Assembly (NCBI RefSeq): GCF_007829335.1
Contig: NZ_VIWO01000001.1
Location: 1,736,001 to 1,800,000 of the forward strand
From: Chitinophaga polysaccharea
Lineage (GTDB): Bacteria; Bacteroidota; Bacteroidia; Chitinophagales; Chitinophagaceae
DNA: 64,000 nt
Direction of reading: 5' to 3'
Of the stretch, positions 18,375 to 27,542 are shown piece after piece (position 1 is the stretch's first letter; each line of letters starts with the position of its first letter). Under the pieces are notes generated by a model. The model did not search any database and was not told the DNA's origin. It was given only the letters and a program-made list of their open reading frames with translations. A program made the position numbers and the translations under genes.

Positions 18375-19481
18375 CTACACGCGCTCATAGCGTTGTCCCG
18401 GTAAACTTCTGAGTAAACTTTGCATTTCCAGGTTGAATACTGCCACCGCCACCTCGCTACCCGATAATCGGGTTTGGAGGTATAATTCTTCCAGGTGCCG
18501 CTGCGGTTTTTCCCGGAATAAGGCCATAATAGCCTGCTCTGCTTCGGTTAGTGATGGAAATAAGCTGGGTTGTATCGCCGGCGGGGTTTCCGGCCTTGCT
18601 TTTTCCTCCCAGCCCATGAGCGCCAATATGTCGGCGGCGTTTCTCAGCAAAGCAGCCTTATTCTGCTGGATAAGGTGATTGCAGCCGGCCGACTGTATAT
18701 CTTGTATCCGGCCCGGCACGCACAATACTTCCCGGTTATATCCATTGGCCAGGTCGGCGGTGATAAGAGAACCGCCCCGCATACCGCTTTCTATCACGAT
18801 AGTAGCATCGCAAATCCCCGCTACGATACGGTTACGCTTCGGAAAGTTTTGCCGGTCCGGCAGGGTTTGGCTGCTGAAGTCGGTCAGCAACCCACCCTGC
18901 TCCAGCATATCGGTGGCAATTTGCTTATGCGCAGCGGGGTAGATCCGGTCCAGCCCATGCGCCAGCACACCAATAGTAGGTATCCCGGCTTTTAAGGCCG
19001 CTTTATGGGCTATAATATCTATACCGTAAGCCAATCCGCTCACAATCGTAATACCTGCCGCCGCCAGGTCCTTTACCAGCGCTTCACACACACTGCGACC
19101 ATATGCCGATGGATGCCGCGTACCTACTATGCTCACCATACGGGGCGGATTCAGGGAAGCATGACCTTTGTAATACAGCATGGCAGGACTGTCATAACAA
19201 TGCAACAACCGTTGGGGATAGCCCGGATCCTGGAAAAACAAGGGCTGTATCTTGTATTTCTCCAGGAATGCTATTTCGGCCTCCACGGCCTCGAAATCGC
19301 GAAAATTCAATATTGCTGCGGCACGAACGACGCCCACTGTTTCAATTCTTTCCAGCGCATATTTTTTTGCTTTGAATATTTCTCCGGCAGAACCAAAATG
19401 TTCGAGTAGTTTTTTAATGATGACATCTCCAATCAGGGGAATCCGGGTTAATGCTATCTGGTACATTAATTCCTGGGGCAT
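18375..19481 (-). CDS. dprA: DNA-processing protein DprA
   Basis: DprA binds incoming single-stranded DNA and loads RecA during natural transformation. The N-terminal helix-hairpin-helix region is followed by the Rossmann-like domain (MVSIVGTRHPSAYG, VSGLAYGIDIIAH, PKRNRIVAGI) and a C-terminal winged helix (about the last 60 residues). I chose ATG 19481 (MPQELMYQIAL), which matches where family members begin; an in-frame ATG at 19502 would add seven residues. It points away from the acid phosphatase gene across a short divergent region. Confidence 0.93.
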   Translation of the reverse strand: MPQELMYQIALTRIPLIGDVIIKKLLEHFGSAGEIFKAKKYALERIETVGVVRAAAILNFRDFEAVEAEIAFLEKYKIQPLFFQDPGYPQRLLHCYDSPAMLYYKGHASLNPPRMVSIVGTRHPSAYGRSVCEALVKDLAAAGITIVSGLAYGIDIIAHKAALKAGIPTIGVLAHGLDRIYPAAHKQIATDMLEQGGLLTDFSSQTLPDRQNFPKRNRIVAGICDATIVIESGMRGGSLITADLANGYNREVLCVPGRIQDIQSAGCNHLIQQNKAALLRNAADILALMGWEEKARPETPPAIQPSLFPSLTEAEQAIMALFREKPQRHLEELYLQTRLSGSEVAVAVFNLEMQSLLRSLPGQRYERV

Positions 19482-19545
19482 AACAAACAAATATTTCGGC
19501 ATAATTTACAATTTTCTGTTGGCACTTATTGTCCGCCACATGAAT

Positions 19546-19553
19546 TATTTTTG
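19546..19553 (+). promoter_or_regulatory. -7 box TATTTTTG
   Basis: Exact consensus 20 nt before the ATG of the acid phosphatase. A TTGG lies 23 bp upstream, at the long end of usual spacing. Confidence 0.45.
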
Positions 19554-19573
19554 CAGCGACTAACGGATATTTT

Positions 19574-20380
19574 ATGAAGATGAAATGGATATTACCAGGA
19601 GCCTTGTTAATGGCTTTGTTTGCATGTAAAACTACCCGTCCCCTGGCAGAAAAAACAACTGCTACCACCCTGGTGCCGGGAGGCCCTGCCTGGGCAGCTC
19701 TCTGGCAACAACAATCCGGCGAATACAAAGCCCTGTGCCTGCAAGCCTATCAGCTGGCGGCTTTCAGGCTAGACCAGTATCTTGCCACAAAAGGAAACAA
19801 ACCGTTGGCAGTAGTAACAGATATAGATGAAACCGTGCTCGATAACAGCCCCTATTCAGTACATCAGGCCCTGTCAGGTAAAGGATACGACGACAAGAGC
19901 TGGATGGAATGGACCGCAAAAGCCGCCGCCGATACGGTGCCAGGCGCCCCCGCTTTTTTTAAATATGCTGCCTCCAAAGGAGTAAAAGTGTTTTATATCA
20001 CCAACCGTGCGGAAAGCGAAAGAGCGGTTACGCTTCGCAACCTGCAGCAATACCAGTTTCCCGATGCCGACGATCAGCACCTGATGCTGAAAACAACTAC
20101 CTCTGGTAAAGAATCCCGCCGCCAACTGGTGTTACAGCAATATGATATTGTGATGTTATTTGGAGATAACCTGAGCGATTTTTCTGCCATCTTCGACAAA
20201 AAACCTTTTGATGAAAGAAATGCAGCAGCGCTACAATCTGCCGCCAGCTTCGGTAGCCGGTTCATCGTACTCCCTAATCCTATGTATGGCGATTGGGAAG
20301 GTGCCCTTTATAATTATCAATATAAACTGAGTACTCCGCAGAAAGATGCTGTGATGAAAAGCCGGTTGAGAAATTATTAA
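19574..20380 (+). CDS. 5'-nucleotidase / acid phosphatase, lipoprotein e(P4) family
   Basis: A 268-residue lipoprotein (lipobox LFAC, Cys18) of the HAD class C acid phosphatases. The nucleophile motif VTDIDETVLDNSPY gives Asp83 and Asp85; motif II ITNR and the acidic motif FGDNLSDF follow. In Haemophilus the homologue strips phosphate from NMN and nucleotides at the cell surface. Length and motifs are intact. It converges with the PorE-like gene, leaving only 11 bp between them. Confidence 0.92.
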   Translation: MKMKWILPGALLMALFACKTTRPLAEKTTATTLVPGGPAWAALWQQQSGEYKALCLQAYQLAAFRLDQYLATKGNKPLAVVTDIDETVLDNSPYSVHQALSGKGYDDKSWMEWTAKAAADTVPGAPAFFKYAASKGVKVFYITNRAESERAVTLRNLQQYQFPDADDQHLMLKTTTSGKESRRQLVLQQYDIVMLFGDNLSDFSAIFDKKPFDERNAAALQSAASFGSRFIVLPNPMYGDWEGALYNYQYKLSTPQKDAVMKSRLRNY

Positions 20381-20391
20381 AGCTCTCAGTC

Positions 20392-22284
20392 TTACAGGCT
20401 AATGATCCGGAATACGGTACGCCGGTTAGCCGCTTTTCCTTCTTCGGTATCATTGGTAGCAATCGGATCTTTTTCACCATAGCCTTTAGCAGTAAGGCGA
20501 CCGGCCGTAATTCCCTTCTCTGTTAAATAATGCACTACTGCTCTGGCGCGGTTTTCAGACAATACCTGGTTATTCTTATCTGTACCTACATTATCAGTAT
20601 ATCCGGCAATTTCAATCGTCAACGTTGGATTTTCCTGTAATAATTTTACTAGCTTGTTGAGTTCTATTACCGATTCCGGTTTTAGACTGTATTGTTTTGT
20701 ATCAAAGAAGATATTGTGCAAGACAATACTTGCATTGGCGGCCAGCGGTTGTAGCGGGATATTTTTTTCGAAAGGCACACCCGGGTTATGATCTTTCAGC
20801 GAAAAGTTATCTGAGTAAAAGAGATATCCCTTGCGGTTTACATGCAGTGCATAGTCTTTACCTACCGGTAATGGCGCCAGGTAATCACCGTTATCATTGG
20901 TTTTCACTGTAGCAATATTATAGCCGCCCTGCAGGTCTATTACGTCGATGCTGGTGGCTAACCGGGCATGGGTGAGGGTATCGTACACATAGCCTTTTAC
21001 ATATAAAGTTTGCAGCGGACGGGCCTCCGGATATAGTTCAAAACTATAGATATCCAGCGCGCCACGGCTATCCGACCTGTCAGAAGCAAAGTAGGCTGTT
21101 TTACCATCAGCTTCAACTACCAGGGAAGCATCTTCATCAATGGTATTTATAGGATAACCCAGGTTGGTAGCAGGGCCCCAGCTGCCATCCGGCTGGCGCC
21201 GGGAATAAAAGATATCCAGCCCGCCATAGCCGGGATGCCCGTCGGAAGCGAAATAAAGCGTTTGTCCGTCTGCGTGAATGAAAGGGGTGGTTTCCCTGCC
21301 ATTGGTGTTGATATTGGGGCCGAGCTGCTGAGGTATGCTCCACTGGCCATTTGTTTGCCGGCTGCTTACAAATATATCTGCACCATGATCTGATGTTTCA
21401 CGTGCAAAATAAAGCGTTTGTTTGTCGGCGCTGAGGCAGGGCTGCGATTCCCAGTCACGCGTGTTAATGGGACTCCCAAAATTTTTTGGAGCGGTCCAGC
21501 CGGTGGCTGTTTTTTCTGAGTAATAGAGATCGCAGCTACCTTTCCCTTCCGGAAATTCGCAACCGGTGAATACCAGCATGGTACCATCTTGTGAAATGTT
21601 TTGTGCGCCCTCATTGAACGAGGAGTTGATAGGTTCGCCCATATTCTGCGCCGTCGACCACTTATGGTCCTCCCGGGTGGTAATATAAAAATCTTCATTA
21701 CGGCCATTTACGCGCCTGGTGAAAATCAATGTTTTACTGTCGATGGTCAGAGAGGGAAAGTATTCAGGATCTGCGCTGTTGACCGGATCGCCCAGGTTTT
21801 CCGGGTGAAAAGGAACGGATTGGCGACTGTTATTAACGGCAAACTCATAGTTCGTTTTCAGCTTTTCGGCAATAACGCTTTTGGATTTAATGACAGACAG
21901 GTATTGGTTAATTAACTGCAACGCACCTACGAAATTTCCGGTGCCGGCCATCGCCTTGGAATAGGCCACCATTATAGGACGCAACCCGTTGCTATCCAGC
22001 TGCTTTAATTTTTCAAAGGTACTATTGGCGGCGGCGTAATCTTTCAGTTCTACATAGCACAACCCCATTTGTCCGTATGCATCTGTAAAATTGGGGGCTG
22101 CTTTAATCGCTTCCTGCAGGAAGCCGATGGCGGCTTTGCTTTGGTAATTCCTTACGGCATCAACGGCGCGGTCAAAGCTGGTTTTGGCTTTTTTGGGAGC
22201 ATTTTCATAGGTAACCGTCTGAGCCTGCATATGCAGTCCCACACCCAGCAGGCAGCTTAGTATCAACAGGATTTGTTTTTTCAT
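20392..22284 (-). CDS. PorE-like OmpA family protein (TPR, PD40 propeller, regulatory domain, OmpA)
   Basis: ATG 22284 opens a signal peptide (MKKQILLIL...MQAQ); an upstream in-frame start adds 16 non-signal residues. The 630-residue protein has TPR-like helices (about 20-130), a PD40/WD40-like beta-propeller (about 150-430; repeated LYFAS/IYFSR strands), a carboxypeptidase-regulatory-like domain (VKGYVYDTLTHARL), and an OmpA C-terminal peptidoglycan-binding domain (IFFDTKQYSLKPES, GYTDNVGTDKNN). This domain order is that of PorE, a T9SS envelope component; Bacteroidota have several paralogues, so I do not assign the symbol. Confidence 0.88.
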   Translation of the reverse strand: MKKQILLILSCLLGVGLHMQAQTVTYENAPKKAKTSFDRAVDAVRNYQSKAAIGFLQEAIKAAPNFTDAYGQMGLCYVELKDYAAANSTFEKLKQLDSNGLRPIMVAYSKAMAGTGNFVGALQLINQYLSVIKSKSVIAEKLKTNYEFAVNNSRQSVPFHPENLGDPVNSADPEYFPSLTIDSKTLIFTRRVNGRNEDFYITTREDHKWSTAQNMGEPINSSFNEGAQNISQDGTMLVFTGCEFPEGKGSCDLYYSEKTATGWTAPKNFGSPINTRDWESQPCLSADKQTLYFARETSDHGADIFVSSRQTNGQWSIPQQLGPNINTNGRETTPFIHADGQTLYFASDGHPGYGGLDIFYSRRQPDGSWGPATNLGYPINTIDEDASLVVEADGKTAYFASDRSDSRGALDIYSFELYPEARPLQTLYVKGYVYDTLTHARLATSIDVIDLQGGYNIATVKTNDNGDYLAPLPVGKDYALHVNRKGYLFYSDNFSLKDHNPGVPFEKNIPLQPLAANASIVLHNIFFDTKQYSLKPESVIELNKLVKLLQENPTLTIEIAGYTDNVGTDKNNQVLSENRARAVVHYLTEKGITAGRLTAKGYGEKDPIATNDTEEGKAANRRTVFRIISL

Positions 22285-22335
22285 AGTCAGTATTCGTCCT
22301 GTAAATAACGCAAAAAAGCATAAGAAATGCATAAG

Positions 22336-22394
22336 GCGTATACAATAAAAAAGGACGTCCAGGGAACCTGGACGTCCTTTTTTATTGTATACGC
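22336..22394. terminator. Long perfect terminator hairpin between queE and the PorE-like gene
   Basis: Two perfect 28-nt complementary arms with a 3-nt loop: a GC core (ggacgtccagg) inside A6/T6 tracts and an outer gcgtatacaat. The T tract makes it an intrinsic terminator on either strand; on the minus strand it ends queE, whose stop is 5 bp away. Confidence 0.88.
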
Positions 22395-22398
22395 TACC

Positions 22399-23025
22399 TT
22401 ACGGTACGTTAATATACTTATGGATTTGCAAAGACATGGTCCATTCCGGATGATCTTTGATGTACTCCGTAATCAGCGGGGTCATTTCAGCGCTGCGTTC
22501 CCATTCAGGCTGCAGATAGAGCTTACAGTTTTTACCCGCCAGTGCGGCATACTTTTCTGCCCAGGCAAAGTCAGTTTTATTATAGATCACTACTTTCAAT
22601 TCATGGGCCGCTTTACATACTTCGGGTAAAGGCGCTTTGAATTTTTTGGGAGATAAGGTAATCCAGTCCCAGCTACCGCTAAGAGGGGAGGAACCGGATG
22701 TTTCCATATGCGTTTTAAACCCTTGTTTATGCAATGCTTTGGTGAGCGCATCCAGGTTATGCAACAGCGGTTCGCCGCCGGTTACCACGGCAATACGTCC
22801 GGGATAACGGGCTGCTTCTGTTGCAATATCCGTAATGGATACCTGCGGATGCTTATCGGCGTCCCAGCTTTCCTTTACATCGCACCATACACAGCCTACA
22901 TCACAGCCACCAAGGCGGATGAAATAGGCCGCTCTTCCCTGGTGATAGCCCTCTCCCTGGATCGTATAAAAACGTTCCATCAGGGGGAGCGTATCGGTTT
23001 TAATATTTGTTGTTATTACAGACAT
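22399..23025 (-). CDS. queE: 7-carboxy-7-deazaguanine synthase
   Basis: This 208-residue radical SAM enzyme contracts 6-carboxytetrahydropterin to 7-carboxy-7-deazaguanine in queuosine synthesis. The substrate loop FYTIQGEGYHQG precedes the QueE-type cluster motif C41-x3-C45-x2-C48. VVTGGEPLL is the SAM-binding stretch. The matching final enzyme, tgt, is in this window at 38.6 kb. A near-consensus -7 box (GACCTTTG, 23037-23044) lies 11 nt before the start. Confidence 0.95.
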   Translation of the reverse strand: MSVITTNIKTDTLPLMERFYTIQGEGYHQGRAAYFIRLGGCDVGCVWCDVKESWDADKHPQVSITDIATEAARYPGRIAVVTGGEPLLHNLDALTKALHKQGFKTHMETSGSSPLSGSWDWITLSPKKFKAPLPEVCKAAHELKVVIYNKTDFAWAEKYAALAGKNCKLYLQPEWERSAEMTPLITEYIKDHPEWTMSLQIHKYINVP

Positions 23026-23066
23026 GACTTACTTCGCAAAGGTCCGATTTTTTTATCGGTCCACAT

Positions 23067-23954
23067 TTAATTCATACTCCCCTTCAGTCCAATGCTGGCA
23101 TGATAGGTGTTTTTGAGCAGCGCGGCAATGGTCATAGGTCCTACGCCACCAGGCACGGGACTGATATAACTGCATTTAGGAGCCACTTCATCAAACTTTA
23201 CATCCCCTTTCAGGCGGAAACCGCTCTTTTTGCTGGCATCTTCTACCCGGTTAATGCCTACGTCCACAATCACGGCGCCTTCTTTTACCATATCAGCGGT
23301 AACAAAGTCGGGGCGGCCAATAGCTGCAACGATGATATCTGCCTGACGGCAAAGTTCAGCCAGGTTAGGGGTATGAGAATGTGTTAAGGTAACGGTACAG
23401 TTGCCGGGATTGGTATTACGGCTCAGCAATATGCTGATCGGGGTACCCACGATATGGCTGCGTCCAATCACTACAGCATGTTTGCCTTTGGTAGGAATAT
23501 TATAATGTTCCAGCATCAACATAATACCATACGGCGTAGCAGGGATGAAAGCCGGGAGACCGCTCACCATTTTACCCACGTTCATTGGATGGAAGCCATC
23601 CACATCTTTGCTGGGATCGATGGTGTTGATCACCAGTTCTTCGTTGATATGCTTGGGCAAAGGCAGTTGTACGAGGATTCCGTCTACATCGGGATTTTCA
23701 TTCAGCAAAATGATTTGATCCAGCAGGTGTTTTTCGGAGATCTGTGCATCAAAGCGCAGCAGGGTAGAGTTGTACCCGCATTCTGCACATGATTTTACTT
23801 TGGATGCCACGTAGGTTTCGCTGGCGGGATTGTTACCCACCAGGATCGCCGCCAGGTGAGGAACTTTTTTACCAGCAGCCTTTAATTCAGCCACCTGGGC
23901 GGCTAATTGGGCTTTAATAGCCTCAGAAACTAGTTTACCGTCTAAAATTTGCAT
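23067..23954 (-). CDS. folD: Bifunctional methylenetetrahydrofolate dehydrogenase / cyclohydrolase
   Basis: A 295-residue FolD interconverting 5,10-methylene-, methenyl- and 10-formyl-THF. Motifs: the catalytic Tyr48-x3-Lys52 (TYVASK), [11 protein letters not shown], the NADP-binding [12 protein letters not shown] and the C-terminal [11 protein letters not shown] chose ATG 23954 over an in-frame TTG two codons earlier, because that TTG is part of the -7 box TACCTTTG. Confidence 0.97.
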   Translation of the reverse strand: MQILDGKLVSEAIKAQLAAQVAELKAAGKKVPHLAAILVGNNPASETYVASKVKSCAECGYNSTLLRFDAQISEKHLLDQIILLNENPDVDGILVQLPLPKHINEELVINTIDPSKDVDGFHPMNVGKMVSGLPAFIPATPYGIMLMLEHYNIPTKGKHAVVIGRSHIVGTPISILLSRNTNPGNCTVTLTHSHTPNLAELCRQADIIVAAIGRPDFVTADMVKEGAVIVDVGINRVEDASKKSGFRLKGDVKFDEVAPKCSYISPVPGGVGPMTIAALLKNTYHASIGLKGSMN

Positions 23955-23957
23955 GTG

Positions 23958-23965
23958 CAAAGGTA
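23958..23965 (-). promoter_or_regulatory. folD: -7 box TACCTTTG abutting folD
   Basis: Exact consensus on the minus strand, only 3 nt from the folD ATG. If used, the transcript starts at the start codon. Confidence 0.5.
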
Positions 23966-24194
23966 AGGAAAAGCTGTTAGCATTCCCTCACCAACGAACG
24001 GCTTTTTACGATGGGGAAGAGAAGGAGCTGTCCGAAGTCCAGCAAAACAAGCCCCGGTAAAGGAACTTGCTTTGCTCGGGCATTGCGCCCGTCAGGAACT
24101 TACTTATTCATCAGTGGAAGTTATAAGGCAAAACTTAAATATAAATCTCCAGGTGGATGTTTAAAACCGAAGAATTACAGATCACAGTATTACT

Positions 24195-25796
24195 TTAAAT
24201 TTTTGGTGCCGCATTCAGTATTTCTTTATCAGCTGCTGCGGCATATTTTTCAAAATTGCGGATAAACTGTCCGGCCAGGTCATTCAGCTGCGCATCATAG
24301 GCAGCCTTATTTTCCCAGGTATTGCGCGGATCCAGGATATTGGCAGGCACGCCCTCACAGTTGTCGGGGATAGCAAAGCCAAATACCGGGTGGGCATGGA
24401 AAGAAACTTTATCCAGCTTTCCACTCAGGGCAGCGGCAATCATGGCGCGGGTATAGCTCAACTTAATACGGTTGCCGGTGCCGTAGGCGCCGCCGGTCCA
24501 ACCGGTGTTGATCAGCCACACATTTACCTGGTGCTCGCGCATTTTTTCTCCCAGCATCTGCGCATACTGCGCGGGATGCAAAGGCAGGAAAGGTGCACCA
24601 AAACAGGCACTGAAAGTGGATTTAGGCTCTGTTACACCCGCTTCTGTACCGGCTACTTTGGCAGTATACCCGGAAATAAACTGGTACATGGCCTGCCCGG
24701 GCGTTAACCTGGAAATAGGAGGCAGTACGCCATAAGCATCGCAGGTCAGGAAAAATATGTTCTTTGGAATACCACCTATTGCAGGTTCCTGGGCATTGTC
24801 GATATAATGCAGGGGATAAGACACCCGGGTGTTTTCCGTGATGGTTTTATCTGCATAGTTCACGGTGCGGGTACCTGGGAAGAACTGGATGTTTTCCAGC
24901 AATGCCCCTTCTTTTACAGCATGAAATATCTGTGGTTCTTTTTCTTCGGAGAGGTCAATACATTTGGCATAGCAACCGCCTTCAAAGTTAAAGACGCCGG
25001 TAGCGGTCCATCCATGTTCGTCGTCGCCTATCAGTTTCCTGGCAGGATCTGCACTCAGCGTAGTTTTACCGGTACCGCTCAGTCCGAAGAATACGGCGGT
25101 ATCGCCTTCGTCCCCAATGTTGGCGGAACAGTGCATGCTCAACACATTTTTATTGTGCGGCAATACATAATTGAGGATAGTAAAAATGCCTTTTTTAATT
25201 TCCCCCGTGTAGGCGCTGCCACCAATCAGGATCATCTTTTTGGTGAAGTTTACAACGGAAAAATTACCCTGGCGGGTGCCGTCTGTAGCAGGGTCTGCTA
25301 AACAGCCGGGGGCCTGGATCACTGTCCAGTCGTTATGCATATAATCCAGTTCTTCTTCCGTAGGGCGAAGGAACATGTTATATGCAAATAAGCTGGACCA
25401 GGGAAGTTCGCTGATCACTTTGATGTTAATCCGGAAATCTTCATCTGCACAGGCATAGCAATCGCGTACCCACACATCTTTCCCACTGAAATAACGGGTT
25501 ATTTTACTGTATAAACGATCAAAATTTTCTTCTGAGATAGGTTGGTTAAAGTCGTTCCAGTTTACAGTGTTCGTTGTGATGTTGTCTTTGACGATGAATT
25601 TGTCTTTCGGTGAGCGACCAGTATATTCGCCAGTGTTTACGGCCAGTGCTCCTGTGTCAGCATAAACCCCTTGATTCCGGGCGACCGTTTGCTCCGCCAG
25701 TTTTTCGGGTGAAAGTTGGTAATAGACGTTCGACACGTTCTCTATGCCAAGTCCCCGTAAGTCAGCAACAGGATTCCTTACGCTACTCATTTGCAT
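24195..25796 (-). CDS. pckA: Phosphoenolpyruvate carboxykinase (ATP)
   Basis: A 533-residue ATP-type PEPCK converting oxaloacetate and ATP to PEP for gluconeogenesis. It has the Arg motif YTGRSPKDKF, the kinase-1a P-loop GLSGTGKTTLS, the metal-site LIGDDEHGW and the late INTGWTGGAYG stretch. I chose ATG 25796 (MQMSSVRNP); ATG 25790 is equally possible, while the longer frame begins with TTG inside the promoter. The 240 bp between this gene and folD hold nothing I recognise. Confidence 0.96.
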   Translation of the reverse strand: MQMSSVRNPVADLRGLGIENVSNVYYQLSPEKLAEQTVARNQGVYADTGALAVNTGEYTGRSPKDKFIVKDNITTNTVNWNDFNQPISEENFDRLYSKITRYFSGKDVWVRDCYACADEDFRINIKVISELPWSSLFAYNMFLRPTEEELDYMHNDWTVIQAPGCLADPATDGTRQGNFSVVNFTKKMILIGGSAYTGEIKKGIFTILNYVLPHNKNVLSMHCSANIGDEGDTAVFFGLSGTGKTTLSADPARKLIGDDEHGWTATGVFNFEGGCYAKCIDLSEEKEPQIFHAVKEGALLENIQFFPGTRTVNYADKTITENTRVSYPLHYIDNAQEPAIGGIPKNIFFLTCDAYGVLPPISRLTPGQAMYQFISGYTAKVAGTEAGVTEPKSTFSACFGAPFLPLHPAQYAQMLGEKMREHQVNVWLINTGWTGGAYGTGNRIKLSYTRAMIAAALSGKLDKVSFHAHPVFGFAIPDNCEGVPANILDPRNTWENKAAYDAQLNDLAGQFIRNFEKYAAAADKEILNAAPKI

Positions 25797-25823
25797 AAAA
25801 GCAAGATTGTTTTGGTGTAATAG

Positions 25824-25853
25824 CAAAACTAGGGTTTTTTTGATATCGTCAAA
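25824..25853 (-). promoter_or_regulatory. pckA: pckA promoter, TTTG-N18-TAGTTTTG
   Basis: The best promoter in the window: on the minus strand TTTG (25850-25853), an 18-bp spacer and TAGTTTTG (25824-25831), 27 nt before the pckA ATG. Both elements match the Bacteroidota primary sigma consensus exactly. Confidence 0.7.
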
Positions 25854-26089
25854 TTTTATAGGCGTTACACCATCGAAATTTAGAAATTGCTTATCGTTTT
25901 GGGGTGTATTGTTGCGATATCTTCAATATGTGTTTGTTTCGTTGCAGGATTGTCAAACCATTTGCAGGGTAATATAGCATTAATTATTTGCAAGGAAATA
26001 TTAGTACGATTTTGTCATTTATCCCCTCTGATATTAACCGATTTGATAATCCGACATGGTTTCATGCTTTCTACATCCGAAATTTTACA

Positions 26090-26097
26090 TAGGTTTG
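26090..26097 (+). promoter_or_regulatory. -7 box TAGGTTTG of the aminopeptidase P gene
   Basis: Exact consensus 24 nt before ATG 26122, with TTTC 18 bp upstream. It lies in the 325-bp divergent region 25797-26121, which otherwise holds the pckA promoter and AT-rich DNA with no further gene I can support. Confidence 0.5.
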
Positions 26098-26121
26098 AAC
26101 CCTCATTTGAAATTAAGAGAT

Positions 26122-27414
26122 ATGAAGAATTTGCCCTTAGATCCGCAGCTTTTCGTGAAGAATCGTCAGCGTTTTGTGGCTAAGATGCAGCCACAGTCTA
26201 TAGCTATTATCAACTCCAATGACGAACTGCCCACCAATGGTGACGCCTTGTATAAGTTCAAGCAGAACTCAGATCTGTATTGGCTCACAGGTATTGATCA
26301 GGAGGATACGATGGTGGTATTGTTTCCCGATAACCCAGATCCCAAATACCGGGAAGTATTGGTATTGGTGCGCCCTAACGAGTTAAAGGAAAAGTGGGAT
26401 GGCCACCGGTTGCGCAAGGATGAAGCATACGCTATTTCCGGTATGGCTACCGTTGTATGGCTGGATGCACTGGACGGCCTGCTGCAGCAGTGGGTCAACG
26501 ATGCCACCAACATCTACCTCAACTCCAATGAAAATAACCGCAAATCTAACTTGGTACCAGTAAGGGATTATAGGTATGCGGAAGAAATGAAAACGCGTTA
26601 TCCGCTCCATAACTACCTCCGTGCAGCAGTACTCTTTAAACAGCTCCGGGCGGTAAAAACACCGGAAGAAGTTAAGGTGATGCAGGTAGCAATGGATATC
26701 ACCGGGAAAACGTTCGAACGCCTGCTGAAATTTATTAAACCAGGTGTATGGGAACATGAAATACATGCGGAAATTATGCATGAATTCCTGCGTAACCGCT
26801 CTGCCGGTGAGGCATACGGCTCTATTATCGCTTCCGGCGATCGTGCCCGTACGCTCCACTATGTGGCCAATAACCAGGAATGTAAAGATGGAGAAGTAAT
26901 CCTGATGGACTTTGGCGCCGAATACGGTGGTTACAATGCCGATCTGACCCGCTCCATACCGGTAAACGGTAAATTCAGCCCCCGTCAGCGCCAGGTTTAC
27001 GACGCTTGTTTGCACCTGCACAACTATGCCAAATCCATCTTGCGTCCGGGTATTACCATTGGCAAATATCATGAAATGGTTGGAGAGGAAGCGACTAAGG
27101 AATTTATTAAACTGGGCCTGCTCACGGAAGAACAGGTGAAAAACCAGGATCCTGAAACACCGGCTTACCGCAAATACCTCTATCATGGTATTTCCCACCA
27201 CCTCGGTGTGGATGTACATGATCTGGGACCTTCTATGCACCAACCTATCCCGGAAGGAGCCGTAATGACCATAGAACCAGGGATTTATATTGAAGAAGAA
27301 CAACTGGGTATCCGTATTGAAAATAATATCTGGCTTACTGCCGACGGCAATGTAGACCTGATGAAGCATATTCCTATCACGGCCGATGAAATAGAGGCCC
27401 TGATGAAGAAATAG
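26122..27414 (+). CDS. Aminopeptidase P family protein (Xaa-Pro aminopeptidase)
   Basis: ATG 26122 (MKNLPLDPQLFVKNRQRF) fits the usual N-terminus; a longer frame starts inside the promoter region. The 430-residue protein has an N-terminal creatinase-like domain and a C-terminal pita-bread domain with the five ligands of a dinuclear metal site: Asp in MDFGAEYGGYNADLTR (two), His in HGISHHLGVDVHD, Glu in TIEPGIYIEEE and Glu in GIRIENNI. It removes an N-terminal residue before proline. It is cytoplasmic, with no signal peptide. Confidence 0.94.
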   Translation: MKNLPLDPQLFVKNRQRFVAKMQPQSIAIINSNDELPTNGDALYKFKQNSDLYWLTGIDQEDTMVVLFPDNPDPKYREVLVLVRPNELKEKWDGHRLRKDEAYAISGMATVVWLDALDGLLQQWVNDATNIYLNSNENNRKSNLVPVRDYRYAEEMKTRYPLHNYLRAAVLFKQLRAVKTPEEVKVMQVAMDITGKTFERLLKFIKPGVWEHEIHAEIMHEFLRNRSAGEAYGSIIASGDRARTLHYVANNQECKDGEVILMDFGAEYGGYNADLTRSIPVNGKFSPRQRQVYDACLHLHNYAKSILRPGITIGKYHEMVGEEATKEFIKLGLLTEEQVKNQDPETPAYRKYLYHGISHHLGVDVHDLGPSMHQPIPEGAVMTIEPGIYIEEEQLGIRIENNIWLTADGNVDLMKHIPITADEIEALMKK

Positions 27415-27441
27415 CATACCCCGGTATGCAGCACATGTATT

Positions 27442-27512
27442 TTACGGGATTTGTAAGGAGAGCTGTTGAACAGAAAATATTTATGTTCGCGATCTACTCA
27501 CAAATCCCGTAA
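27442..27512. repeat. Inverted repeat in the aminopeptidase-pssA gap
   Basis: Perfect 13-nt arms (ttacgggatttgt / acaaatcccgtaa) enclose 45 nt. A second small inverted repeat (gcatacc / ggtatgc, 27414-27429) overlaps the end of the upstream gene. There is no T tract. This may be a remnant of a small mobile palindrome or an RNA stem. Confidence 0.5.
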
Positions 27513-27542
27513 TTCGTAATTTGCATGCCATAAATCGATTAG

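Noticed and set aside
26383..27417. Long antisense frame (344 codons) over the aminopeptidase P gene
   Set aside because: The opposite strand has all M1-unrelated, fully conserved M24 metal ligands, and the antisense product has no recognisable motif; it is a shadow frame.
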